In this document: positions 1 to 6,522 of the stretch, piece after piece | Layout: every line of letters starts with the position of its first letter | Position numbering within the stretch: the stretch's first letter is position 1 | DNA from: Arenicellales bacterium | GTDB lineage: Bacteria; Pseudomonadota; Gammaproteobacteria; Arenicellales; UBA868 | NCBI GenBank assembly: GCA_028825345.1 | Contig: JAPKAJ010000111.1 | Coordinates: 1-7,473 of the forward strand | Direction of reading: 5' to 3' | DNA length: 7,473 nucleotides | Made by a program: the position numbers and the translations under genes | Notes under the pieces: model-generated | What the model was told of the DNA's origin: nothing | The model's database searches: none | The model's input: the letters and a program-made list of their open reading frames with translations, nothing else

Positions 1-41
1 CTTGCATCGGCCTTTTTGTCATTGGCATATCATCCGGCTAG
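1..41 (+). other. possible C-terminal tail of an upstream membrane protein
   Basis: The third plus-strand frame reads CIGLFVIGISSG and then stops at TAG (39-41). A hydrophobic run of this kind would fit the last transmembrane helix of a transporter. It is followed about 40 bases later by a hairpin that could be its terminator. In many gammaproteobacteria a major-facilitator transporter gene lies near ssb, which makes this plausible. Only 12 codons are visible, so chance cannot be excluded and no family can be assigned. Confidence 0.25.
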
Positions 42-63
42 GCTGAACAACTCAGGGCGCAAA

Positions 64-243
64 TCAGGACGAGAGGTAAGTAACCGCCAGTGCCCAAATA
101 GAATCGGGCACTGGCGGCCTTATAACGACTTCGTTTTTTGCGATAGAGACGGATACGTTGTCTAATGCGCGAACTTCGTGCTCTGTCGCTTGGGAAAATA
201 CTTTGGAAACCCCACGCACCGTGATCGCAACATTGTCGTTCAT
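64..243 (-). pseudogene. truncated 5' end of an ABC transporter ATPase gene (polyamine/iron type)
   Basis: The frame starts at ATG 243 behind a good ribosome binding site (AAGGGGCG, read on the minus strand). It encodes MNDNVAITVRGVSKVF, a short charged stretch, then VRALDNVSVSIAKNE. This is the usual opening of PotA/FbpC-like importer ATPases: first beta-strand, A-loop region and the LDNVS strand leading to Walker A. In intact members the next residues are of the type FFTLLGPSGCGKTT. Here the homology breaks after residue 38 and the frame runs through the 84-117 hairpin to a stop at 64-66, giving 59 residues with no Walker A, signature or Walker B. It cannot be a working ATPase. The retained start region and ribosome site suggest that a deletion removed the rest of a transporter operon. 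The subfamily is inferred from only about 38 residues. Confidence 0.6.
84..117. terminator. perfect 12-bp stem-loop, probable terminator
   Basis: The arms at 84-95 (CCGCCAGTGCCC) and 106-117 (GGGCACTGGCGG) are exact reverse complements around a 10-base loop. The GC-rich stem would be very stable. No long T-run follows it closely on either strand: the minus side reads TTACTTACC, and on the plus side a T6 run lies about 18 bases beyond the stem. It therefore resembles a bidirectional or factor-assisted terminator between a plus-strand gene ending at 41 and the minus-strand ABC gene. The ABC homology stops within about 12 bases of this stem, so it may also mark a deletion endpoint. Confidence 0.55.
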
Positions 244-325
244 GTACGCCCCTTTGGTATGAAACCGGCTCTGGTCGACAGCAATGAGTCGGGCCGGCAT
301 TAATATTGTTCTTTTCGAACCAGGG

Positions 326-358
326 CCTATACTGGCTGATCGTATTTGTAACTGTCAA
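326..358 (-). promoter_or_regulatory. weak candidate promoter for the truncated ABC gene
   Basis: Read on the minus strand, a perfect -35 hexamer TTGACA (358-353) is followed by TATAGG (331-326). The spacing is 21 bases, longer than the usual 16-18, and no better -10 lies at standard distance. Only the -35 match is convincing. The start codon lies about 80 bases further along, at 243. Confidence 0.22.
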
Positions 359-524
359 TTACGCTCGAAGAAGCCAGTTGATGGACAGGTTTGATCAATC
401 GGGATCACAACTTTCCTGGTGGTGTATTTGATGTGTGTTCACCTCTGAAGTGGATGTTTTGTCAATAATAGTCGGCCAAAAAGTCAAGGGTAATTCGTAC
501 ACCAACGGGTTGTAGAAACAGCGG

Positions 525-530
525 TATACT
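525..530 (+). promoter_or_regulatory. candidate -10 element for ssb
   Basis: TATACT matches the sigma-70 -10 consensus at five of six positions and would start transcription near 537, about 100 bases before the ssb start codon. There is no recognisable -35 at 16-18 bases upstream. The call rests on the -10 alone. Confidence 0.3.
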
Positions 531-531
531 C

Positions 532-562
532 GCCTGATCGAGTGGCGGGAGCGGGATCAGGC
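532..562 (+). repeat. 8-bp inverted repeat in the ssb leader
   Basis: GCCTGATC (532-539) and GATCAGGC (555-562) are exact reverse complements separated by 15 purine-rich bases. The second arm is followed by AACAATTTT, so the RNA would resemble a weak intrinsic terminator or attenuator. It lies just after the candidate -10 and about 70 bases before ssb. It could equally be an operator half-site pair or chance structure. Confidence 0.45.
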
Positions 563-620
563 AACAATTTTGAGTACTGTGGCCGGATCCATGCCCCGAC
601 AGATTTGTCGTAGCATATAA

Positions 621-625
621 AGGGG
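621..625 (+). promoter_or_regulatory. ssb ribosome binding site
   Basis: AGGGG ends eight bases before ATG 634, which is good spacing for that start. The in-frame GTG at 625-627 overlaps the same element and would leave no spacing, so ATG 634 is preferred over the longer frame. Confidence 0.7.
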
Positions 626-633
626 TGTCAAAA

Positions 634-1086
634 ATGGCAGGCGTTAACAAAGCGATTATTGTTGGGAATCTGGGGCGGGATCCTGAGATTCGCTATTCAG
701 CAAATGGCAATGCGTTCGCCAGTATTTCTATCGCGACCTCCGAAAGGTGGAAGGACAAGAACACTGGAGAACAACAGGAAAAAACAGAGTGGCACCGGGT
801 CAAGCTTTTTGGCAGGCTGGCAGAGCTTGCAGGCGAGTATTTAAAGAAAGGGTCGCAGGTTTATATAGAGGGCAGACTTCAGACAACCAAATATCAGGAT
901 AAAGAAGGTGTTGATCGATGGTCAACCGATATTGTTGCGAGGGATATGACCTTCCTAGGAGGCCGCAGTGGTGGCGATTCGCAGGGCGGCCCACCGCCTG
1001 ACTACAGTCAGGCTGAGGCAGCGCCGGCCAGTGGGAGTGGGAGTGGAGGTCAAGATGGTGACTTTGACGATGACATTCCCTTCTAG
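634..1086 (+). CDS. ssb: single-stranded DNA-binding protein
   Basis: This gene encodes a complete 150-residue bacterial SSB, which coats single-stranded DNA as a tetramer during replication, recombination and repair and recruits partner enzymes. The N-terminal OB-fold spans about residues 5-108. It opens with NKAIIVGNLGRDPEIRY and contains the aromatic DNA-stacking positions expected of the family (W40, W54 in TEWHRV, F60, W96). A Gly/Ser/Gln/Pro-rich linker follows at about 110-142. The protein ends in the acidic tip DFDDDIPF, the conserved docking tail for SSB-interacting proteins. ATG 634 is chosen because AGGGG sits eight bases upstream and because MAGVNK is the typical family start; a GTG nine bases earlier is less likely. 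Length and architecture are normal for gammaproteobacteria. Its usual neighbour uvrA is not in view. Confidence 0.97.
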   Translation: MAGVNKAIIVGNLGRDPEIRYSANGNAFASISIATSERWKDKNTGEQQEKTEWHRVKLFGRLAELAGEYLKKGSQVYIEGRLQTTKYQDKEGVDRWSTDIVARDMTFLGGRSGGDSQGGPPPDYSQAEAAPASGSGSGGQDGDFDDDIPF

Positions 1087-1134
1087 GAAGGCGTCGTATC
1101 GGGCGGACTTGTCCGGCTAATTTGTAAAGATCAA

Positions 1135-1176
1135 GGTCCGTGGGCTTTGGCTAGGCTCTTTAGCCAAGCCCGGACC
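1135..1176. terminator. strong imperfect stem-loop downstream of ssb
   Basis: The left arm 1135-1153 (GGTCC, GGGCTT and GGCTA blocks with small bulges) pairs with the right arm 1161-1176 (TAGCC, AAGCCC, GGACC) around a seven-base loop. It lies about 50 bases after the ssb stop and about 15 bases beyond the stop of the minus-strand tail at 1191, so it could serve both sides. No T-run follows on the plus strand (ATTAAGACC); the minus side (TTGATCTTTAC) is slightly more T-rich. Confidence 0.6.
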
Positions 1177-1190
1177 ATTAAGACCGCCCA

Positions 1191-1262
1191 TCAGACTGCC
1201 AGGTCCTTGTAGGTTACTTCACTGGCCAGCATATAGTCGGCATCGCGCACCGTCTTAAGCAG
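1191..1262 (-). pseudogene. possible remnant: C-terminal tail of an unidentified protein
   Basis: On the minus strand the frame reads LLKTVRDADYMLASEVTYKDLAV and ends in TGA (1193-1191). Its composition looks like a genuine protein C-terminus, and the 1135-1176 hairpin follows as a terminator would. Immediately upstream in the same frame is a TAA (1265-1263), and beyond it the frame continues without obvious family features, so no start or complete gene exists. I do not recognise the family. It may be the last piece of a decayed gene, or chance. Confidence 0.33.
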
Positions 1263-1561
1263 TTATTTGCCATCAGTCACACCAACTGATAGGCGACGCC
1301 GCAGATGGCCGATGCGGATAATTATGGCTCGGTCGAAAGACTTTATCGCTCGGCCGCGTGTGACCTACAGCCCAACATTACGTTCCAGGACGTGGCTAGC
1401 GGTTTCTGTGGGCACTTTCAGGAGATAAAATCCTGTTGCCGCTTACAAAAATTCGGCTTCAAGATTAGCGTCTGTGCATTTTTTGCCCTAAACTAAGGCC
1501 TATGAACACGACTTAGCGGAGCAAGTGTTCCTGGCCAAGCGTGGAAAACGAGCCCACCCCA

Positions 1562-1580
1562 TCTGGCCCGCTGGGCCAGA
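1562..1580 (+). repeat. 8-3-8 hairpin in the ligase leader
   Basis: TCTGGCCC (1562-1569) and GGGCCAGA (1573-1580) are exact reverse complements around a GCT loop. It lies 38 bases before the ligase start codon. No T-run follows, so it is not a classical terminator. An operator, an mRNA 5' stabiliser, or a control element in the leader are the reasonable options. Confidence 0.45.
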
Positions 1581-1607
1581 ATCTGAGAGGCGGGACAACA
1601 AATGACC

Positions 1608-1612
1608 AAAGG
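1608..1612 (+). promoter_or_regulatory. ligase ribosome binding site
   Basis: AAAGG ends six bases before ATG 1619, supporting that start. The in-frame GTG at 1541 has no purine-rich site in front of it, and its extra 26 residues would include the translated hairpin, so it is rejected. Confidence 0.55.
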
Positions 1613-1618
1613 CAGGAT

Positions 1619-3586
1619 ATGACAGATTCGAAAGAATCTCAGGGGGAGACGTTTCCGAAACTCCTCAGAATGCGTGCCAAGCAGTCGGCTGGACGGCCCG
1701 CGATGCGGGAAAAAGCCTATGGTATCTGGCAGACCTGGACCTGGGACGGTTTTGCCGAGGAGGCCTTTGCCTTCGCTGGCGGATTAGCTCAACTGGGATT
1801 CACCGCTAACGACAAACTGGTCATTATTGGTGATAACCGCCCACGCCTGTATGGCGCAATGGTTGCTGCCCAGGCCCTTGGTGGTATTCCGGTACCTGCG
1901 TATCAAGACTCAGCAGCGGATGAGATCCAGTATGTCGTTGAGCATGCTGAGGCACGTTTTATCCTCGCGGAGGATCAAGAGCAGGTCGATAAAGCGCTTG
2001 AGATACGCGAAAAATATCCCCGAGTCGAGAAGGTGATCTATTCCAACCCCAGAGGACTGCGCGACTACGATCCCCAGGTCGTTGTGAACATCGAAGACCT
2101 GATGGAGCGTGGCCGGGAGTTCGCTAAAGCGCATCCGGGTGAGATAGATGCTCAGATTGATAAGGGCACTCCTGCTGATGCTGCCGTCATCCTATATACC
2201 TCTGGCACTACCGGTAAGCCTAAAGGTGTGGTGCTCTCACATAGCAACTTGATGGTGACAGCGCGAAACAGTATTGCTTTCGATAATATTTCTGCTAATG
2301 AGGAGGTGCTCGCTTATCTTCCAATGGCTTGGGTAGGTGACAATACCTTCTCGTTCGCGCAGGCGTTTGTGGCTGGGTTTTGCGTTAACTGTCCGGAAAG
2401 CGCGAGCACGGTAATGCAGGATCTTCGTGAAATCGGCCCAACTTACTATTTCGCGCCACCGCGGGTATTTGAAAACCTACTGACCAGCGTGATGATCCGT
2501 ATGGAAGATGCTGGCGCCATAAAGCGTTGGCTGTTTCATCACTTCATGGCGGTGGCAAAGCGTGTCGGCGTTTCCCTGATGGATGGCAGAGCGGTTTCTG
2601 TTGCTAATCGACTGCATTACTGGCTTGGCGACATTCTCATCTACGGCCCCTTAAAAAATACCCTTGGCATGAGTCGGGTGCGACTGGCGTATACCGCCGG
2701 CGAAGCTATTGGCCCCGAGTTATTTGATTTCTATCGCTCTTTGGGCATTAATCTAAAGCAACTATACGGTCAGACTGAGGCAACGGTTTTTATCACGATG
2801 CAGCCCGATGGCGAGGTGCGCTCGAATACTGTTGGCAAACCGCCACCTGGTGTAAAGGTCAGAATCGAAGATGACAGTGAAGTGATGTATACCAGTCCAG
2901 GGGTGTTTCAGGAGTATTTTAAAAATCCACAAGCGACAGCCGAAACCAAGACCTCGGATAACTGGGTGCATACTGGAGACGCCGGCTACTTCGATGATGA
3001 AGGGCATCTGCGGATCATCGATCGAGCTAAGGATGTCGGTAAACTCAACGATGGCGCTATGTTTGCACCAAAATTTCTGGAAAATAAGCTTAAATTTTTC
3101 CCTGAGATTAAAGAGGTTGTGGTATTTGGCGACAAGCGCGATTTTGCAGCTGCCTTTATTAATATTGATCTTATTGCTGTGGGAAGCTGGGCAGAGCGCA
3201 ATAATATATCTTACGCGAGTTACCAGGAATTGGCGGCGCACCCGGGCGTTTACGAGCTGATCCAAAAGTGCATTCAGCAGATGAACAGCGACCTTGTATT
3301 GGATTCACACCTGGCTTCATCTCAAATTCTGCGGTTTTTAATATTACACAAAGAGCTCGATGCCGATGACGGTGAATTGACTCGTACCGGAAAAGTACGC
3401 AGGAGAATTGTTCAGGAAAAATATCAAGGGTTGATCGATGCGCTGTATTCTAATCAGCAGCATGCTGACATTGTGTCTGAGGTGACTTTTGAGGACGGCA
3501 CTAAGGGGTCAGTCAGCGCAGATCTGAAAATATCAGATTTGTCACGAGTAGAGCGACAGGCTGAGCCGCTGGCTAAGGCGAGTTGA
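1619..3586 (+). CDS. AMP-forming long-chain-type acyl-CoA synthetase
   Basis: This 655-residue member of the AMP-dependent synthetase/ligase family should activate a carboxylic acid with ATP to an acyl-adenylate and then to the CoA thioester, in the cytoplasm. Visible motifs are the phosphate-binding loop YTSGTTGKPKG (193-203), the adenylate motif YGQTEA (383-388), HTGD with the ribose-binding Asp at 454, IIDRAKD at the hinge to the C-terminal lid, and TRTGKVRR near the end with K592 as the likely catalytic lysine. The length and the LNDGAMFAPKFLENKL segment after the hinge resemble long-chain (FadD15/ACSBG-like) enzymes more than acetyl-CoA or aryl-CoA ligases. It heads an apparent operon: 18 bases separate it from the LivG-type gene. 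The chain-length class is inferred; the actual acid is unknown, and aromatic, terpenoid or steroid-derived acids are also possible. Confidence 0.93.
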   Translation: MTDSKESQGETFPKLLRMRAKQSAGRPAMREKAYGIWQTWTWDGFAEEAFAFAGGLAQLGFTANDKLVIIGDNRPRLYGAMVAAQALGGIPVPAYQDSAADEIQYVVEHAEARFILAEDQEQVDKALEIREKYPRVEKVIYSNPRGLRDYDPQVVVNIEDLMERGREFAKAHPGEIDAQIDKGTPADAAVILYTSGTTGKPKGVVLSHSNLMVTARNSIAFDNISANEEVLAYLPMAWVGDNTFSFAQAFVAGFCVNCPESASTVMQDLREIGPTYYFAPPRVFENLLTSVMIRMEDAGAIKRWLFHHFMAVAKRVGVSLMDGRAVSVANRLHYWLGDILIYGPLKNTLGMSRVRLAYTAGEAIGPELFDFYRSLGINLKQLYGQTEATVFITMQPDGEVRSNTVGKPPPGVKVRIEDDSEVMYTSPGVFQEYFKNPQATAETKTSDNWVHTGDAGYFDDEGHLRIIDRAKDVGKLNDGAMFAPKFLENKLKFFPEIKEVVVFGDKRDFAAAFINIDLIAVGSWAERNNISYASYQELAAHPGVYELIQKCIQQMNSDLVLDSHLASSQILRFLILHKELDADDGELTRTGKVRRRIVQEKYQGLIDALYSNQQHADIVSEVTFEDGTKGSVSADLKISDLSRVERQAEPLAKAS

Positions 3587-3604
3587 GTCTTTAGGGTTTA
3601 TGTA

Positions 3605-4390
3605 ATGAGCGAATCACAAGCCGATAATATTATCTTAGGTTTCGATAATGTCAGTATTTCGTTTGGCGCGGTTACGGCGTTAACCCAAGTCAGTTTCGAG
3701 GTTCCTGAGCACGAGGTCGTTGCGATCATTGGGCCAAATGGCGCTGGAAAGACGACTGCGCTCAATGTGATCAACGGCGTGTATCAGCCAACCCAAGGCA
3801 CGATTACCTACAAAGGCGAGGTGCGACAAGGCATGCGCCCCCATCAGGCCGCTGTACAGGGTATTGCCCGAACCTTTCAGAACGTCGCGTTGTTTAAAGG
3901 TATGAATACCGTAGATAACATTATGACGGGCCGAAACCTGAAGATGAAATCTAACCTTCTCATGCAGGGTTTGTATTGGGGGCCGGCGCAGCGCGAAGAA
4001 ATTGCTCATCGCCAGGCAGTAGAGAAGATTATCGATTTTCTGGAGATTGAGTCTGTACGCAAGACCATCGTTGGGCGGTTGCCTTTCGGCCTGCAAAAAC
4101 GTGTTGAGCTTGGCCGCGCGCTTGCCGCCGAACCAGACATGCTGTTACTCGATGAGCCTATGGCAGGTATGAATCTTGAAGAAAAAGAAGACATGTGTCG
4201 TTTTATTCTTGATGTCAACGAAGAATTAGGCACTACCATCGTGCTCATCGAGCATGATATGAGCGTCGTGATGGATATTTCCGATCGGGTGATTGTTCTC
4301 GAGTACGGGCGCAAGATCTCTGAAGGGAAACCCGACGCAGTGCGTAACGATCAGAAGGTCATTGACGCATATCTGGGAGTGCCCCACTAG
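3605..4390 (+). CDS. ABC transporter ATPase, LivG type
   Basis: This is a complete 261-residue ATPase of the branched-chain amino acid (HAAT) transporter family. It would power import through the LivH/LivM-type permeases encoded next. Motifs in order are Walker A GPNGAGKT (43-50), Q-loop FQNVALF with Q92, a signature region LPFGLQKRVE (159-168) in place of the textbook LSGGQ, Walker B MLLLDEP (179-185) with catalytic E184, and the switch histidine H217 in IEHDM. The C-terminal VIDAYLG is typical of LivG. The start ATG follows the ligase stop by 18 bases; the upstream TTAGGG gives only a moderate ribosome site, so translation may be helped by coupling. LivG proteins normally pair with a second ATPase, LivF, which is not in this window. 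Confidence 0.95.
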   Translation: MSESQADNIILGFDNVSISFGAVTALTQVSFEVPEHEVVAIIGPNGAGKTTALNVINGVYQPTQGTITYKGEVRQGMRPHQAAVQGIARTFQNVALFKGMNTVDNIMTGRNLKMKSNLLMQGLYWGPAQREEIAHRQAVEKIIDFLEIESVRKTIVGRLPFGLQKRVELGRALAAEPDMLLLDEPMAGMNLEEKEDMCRFILDVNEELGTTIVLIEHDMSVVMDISDRVIVLEYGRKISEGKPDAVRNDQKVIDAYLGVPH

Positions 4391-4435
4391 GGGCTGCTCG
4401 AGTTAACCTGATGTGCGAGTTGAGGGGTAAATAAC

Positions 4436-5341
4436 ATGCATGTGGAGTTGGCGTTTTTCATCGAAGTGCTGGTTGCTGGCTTGCTCTCAGGCGTGATGTA
4501 CTCACTTGTCGCACTCGGTTTTGTTCTGATCTTTAAAGCCTCAGGGGTTTTCAATTTTGCCCAGGGTGCGATGGTATTGTTTGCTGCGCTCACTTTTGTC
4601 CGGATCCTGGAGATGGGCGTTAATTTCTGGCTTGCCGTCGCGATCGCATTGGCCGTGATGATAGTCCTCGCCATCATTATTGAGCGGGTTATGCTGCGGC
4701 CATTGGTGGCTCAGCCGGTGATTATTCTGTTTATGGCGACCATTGGGCTTAACTATTTTCTTGAAGGCTTAGCGCAGGGAATCTGGGATTCTCAAGTGCA
4801 TGGTCTGGATATCGGTATACCAGACGTTCCCTGGATGGCGCTATTGGAGTCGACCAATATCTTGATTAGTTTGTTTGATGTCTGGTCAGCGGTTATCTGT
4901 GGAGTGCTGGTGCTTTTCCTTGCATTTTTCTTTCAAAAGGGGCGAATCGGTCGAGCACTTCGTGCTGTGGCAGACGATAACCAGGCAGCAATGTCGGTTG
5001 GAATACCGCTGCAGTTAATCTGGGCGATCGTCTGGGCGACTGCAGGCATGGTGGCACTGGTGGCGGGCATGATCTGGGGTCAACGATTAGGAGTGCAATT
5101 CAGTATTTCCCTGATTGCTCTTAAGGCGTTACCGGTATTGATACTCGGCGGCTTTAATTCAATTGCCGGCGCTATTATCGGTGGCTTGATTATTGGAGCC
5201 AGCGAGAAAGTGGCTGAAGTGTACTTGGGACCAATCATCGGTGGTGGCATTGAGTCGTGGGTCGCCTACTTCATTGCAATGCTGTTCCTTATTGCCAGGC
5301 CGCAGGGCCTTTTTGGCGAAAAGATCATAGAGAGAGTCTAA
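4436..5341 (+). CDS. branched-chain-type ABC transporter permease, LivH type
   Basis: This complete 301-residue inner-membrane protein has about eight hydrophobic segments and would form half of the translocation channel. Family signatures are SLVALGFVLIFKASGVFNFAQGA near the N terminus (about 23-45), the cytoplasmic loop GRIGRALRAVADDNQAA (169-185) expected to contact the ATPase, the ALPVLILGGFNSIAGAIIGG segment (231-250), and the terminal RPQGLFGEK (288-296). GAGGGG-like purines (TGAGGGG, 4421-4426) lie nine bases before ATG 4436. A 45-base gap separates it from the LivG-type gene, and the LivM-type gene begins five bases after its stop. Which of the two ATPases contacts this subunit cannot be told from sequence alone. 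Confidence 0.94.
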   Translation: MHVELAFFIEVLVAGLLSGVMYSLVALGFVLIFKASGVFNFAQGAMVLFAALTFVRILEMGVNFWLAVAIALAVMIVLAIIIERVMLRPLVAQPVIILFMATIGLNYFLEGLAQGIWDSQVHGLDIGIPDVPWMALLESTNILISLFDVWSAVICGVLVLFLAFFFQKGRIGRALRAVADDNQAAMSVGIPLQLIWAIVWATAGMVALVAGMIWGQRLGVQFSISLIALKALPVLILGGFNSIAGAIIGGLIIGASEKVAEVYLGPIIGGGIESWVAYFIAMLFLIARPQGLFGEKIIERV

Positions 5342-5346
5342 AAGCT

Positions 5347-6411
5347 ATGCTTTATCGAGAAACTGGTCAGTTCAAGACCTCTTATAAGAAGGATATGGCG
5401 ATTTTTCCGATTCGCCAGGATCGCTGGGCTCTGGTTGCGATACTGATTTTTGTGGTTGTCGTCGTGCCATTGCTAGCGACAGAGCATGTGATAGCCGGCT
5501 ACCTGATTCCGCTTCTAATTTGGTCTATCGCAGCTATTGGCCTGAATATACTGACTGGTTACACCGGGCAACTCTCGTTGGGGCATGGGGCATTCATGGC
5601 AGTGGGCGCCTATGCCGCCTATAACCTCGCCTCTCGCATTCCTGAACTTCCGATCATACTGGTGTTTTTGCTGGCGGGTTTGATCGCTGCTGTTTTTGGT
5701 GTTCTTGTGGGTAGCCCCAGTTTGCGGATCAAAGGTTTTTATCTCGCGGTGGCAACATTGGCTGCCCAGTTCTTTGTTGAGTGGGCTTTTGCGACTTTTC
5801 CGTGGTTTGTGGGGGGCGCGGCCAGCATGGTCATCGATACGCCCAAGATGACTATCTTCGGTTACCACATAACGAGCACTTTGGATAATTACTATCTGAT
5901 CCTTGGATTCGTGGTGGCCGGAACCCTTTTTGCGAAGAACCTGGTACGCAGCCAAATCGGACGCGCCTGGATGGCGATCCGTGACATGGATGTTGCTGCC
6001 GAGGTAATTGGCATTCAACCGCTCTATACCAAGTTATCTGCCTTCGCGGTCAGCTCTTTTTATGGTGGTGTTGCTGGTGCGCTGTATGCATTTTGCTATG
6101 TTAAATCTGTGGATTTCACGGCCTTTGACTTGTTCGTATCGCTCAAAGTCCTTTTCATGATCATCATCGGTGGCATGGGGAGCATCCTTGGGTGTTTCCT
6201 GGGGGCTACTTTTATCGTGGCCTTACCGATTATCCTCAATGAAATCGCGCACCTGTTTGCTGGACGGATTCCGTCGGCATTGCTGAGCAATATTGAACAT
6301 ATGATTTTTGGTGGATTAATTATTTTCTTCTTGATCGTCGAACCCCATGGTCTTGCGAGACTGTGGATGACGACAAAGGAGAAGCTTCGGCTTTGGCCGT
6401 TCCCGCATTAG
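5347..6411 (+). CDS. branched-chain-type ABC transporter permease, LivM type
   Basis: This complete 354-residue inner-membrane protein has about nine or ten hydrophobic segments and is the partner of the LivH-type permease. Diagnostic stretches are GLNILTGYTGQLSLGHGAF (65-83), the cytoplasmic loop GRAWMAIRDMDVAAEVIGI (205-223), IIGGMGSILG (273-282) and VEPHGL (331-336). A hydrophilic N-terminal tail of about 26 residues (MLYRETGQFK to PIRQDR) precedes the first helix. I recall this tail from LivM homologues in ligase-linked clusters; E. coli LivM has a different N-terminal extension. ATG 5347 is chosen over an ATG 90 bases upstream because the latter would overlap livH deeply and add a non-membrane stretch unlike the family. 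No strong ribosome site is visible, so coupling to the upstream stop five bases away is likely. Confidence 0.94.
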   Translation: MLYRETGQFKTSYKKDMAIFPIRQDRWALVAILIFVVVVVPLLATEHVIAGYLIPLLIWSIAAIGLNILTGYTGQLSLGHGAFMAVGAYAAYNLASRIPELPIILVFLLAGLIAAVFGVLVGSPSLRIKGFYLAVATLAAQFFVEWAFATFPWFVGGAASMVIDTPKMTIFGYHITSTLDNYYLILGFVVAGTLFAKNLVRSQIGRAWMAIRDMDVAAEVIGIQPLYTKLSAFAVSSFYGGVAGALYAFCYVKSVDFTAFDLFVSLKVLFMIIIGGMGSILGCFLGATFIVALPIILNEIAHLFAGRIPSALLSNIEHMIFGGLIIFFLIVEPHGLARLWMTTKEKLRLWPFPH

Positions 6412-6483
6412 GAGCGGCAATGCCGGTTTATGCGTAAAAGCGTGTTTAAAAACGTGATAATGTTGTAATGGCTACTCGCAAAG

Positions 6484-6510
6484 TAGGTTTGTGAGGCTGT
6501 AAGAAACCTA
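6484..6510 (+). repeat. stem-loop abutting the binding-protein Shine-Dalgarno
   Basis: TAGGTTT (6484-6490) and AAACCTA (6504-6510) are exact reverse complements around a 13-base loop. The 3' arm ends where AGGAGG begins. It sits in the 111-base gap after the LivM-type gene. Such intercistronic hairpins before periplasmic binding-protein genes can stabilise or set apart the downstream message. The stem is only seven pairs and AT-rich, so it is modest. Confidence 0.42.
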
Positions 6511-6516
6511 AGGAGG
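6510..6516 (+). promoter_or_regulatory. ideal Shine-Dalgarno for the binding-protein gene
   Basis: AAGGAGG sits six bases before ATG 6523. It is the strongest ribosome binding site in the window and fixes the start. High translation fits the usual excess of binding protein over membrane components. Confidence 0.85.
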
Positions 6517-6522
6517 CGAAAT

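Larger units (their letters stand above)
244..633. other. non-coding region between ABC remnant and ssb
   Basis: No frame here looks like a real protein. The region separates the divergent ABC remnant from ssb, so it should hold promoters for both. Visible elements are a minus-strand TTGACA (353-358), a palindrome TTGATCAA (391-398), two GTCAA copies 22 bases apart (461-465 and 483-487) in an AT-rich stretch that could be a regulator site, a -10-like TATACT (525-530), and an inverted repeat (532-562). I see no LexA box of the CTGT-N8-ACAG type and no tRNA. Confidence 0.5.
1087..1618. other. non-coding region between ssb and the ligase operon
   Basis: This stretch of about 530 bases has no convincing intact gene. 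It contains a small CGGAC-TT-GTCCG hairpin (1104-1115), a strong imperfect hairpin (1135-1176), a short minus-strand coding-like tail (1191-1262), and an 8-3-8 hairpin (1562-1580). A plus-strand frame of 63 codons (1305-1496) shows no family-like sequence. The ligase operon promoter should lie here. The best -10 I can see is TAAACT (1489-1494), with a poor TTAGCG 18 bases upstream, so I do not call a promoter. Confidence 0.5.

Noticed and set aside
434..633. LexA (SOS) box upstream of ssb
   Set aside because: I looked for CTGT-N8-ACAG and close variants on both strands and saw none good enough to report.
1305..1496. 63-codon plus-strand frame between ssb and the ligase
   Set aside because: There is no ribosome site, no recognisable domain and an odd cysteine-rich tail; it looks like random open frame.
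1541..1618. GTG start giving the ligase 26 extra N-terminal residues
   Set aside because: There is no ribosome site before GTG 1541, the extension is low-complexity and unlike the family, and ATG 1619 has AAAGG at good spacing.
1602..1622. Six-codon leader ORF (MTKGRI) whose TGA overlaps the ligase ATG
   Set aside because: The ATGA overlap is suggestive of coupling, but so short a frame is easily chance and it lacks a ribosome site of its own.
2762..3265. Long antisense frame inside the ligase gene
   Set aside because: It is opposite strongly conserved ligase coding sequence, has no family features and is a shadow of that gene.
5257..5346. Upstream ATG extending the LivM-type protein by 30 residues
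   Set aside because: It would overlap the LivH-type gene by 85 bases, and the added residues are an out-of-frame reading of that gene's C terminus.
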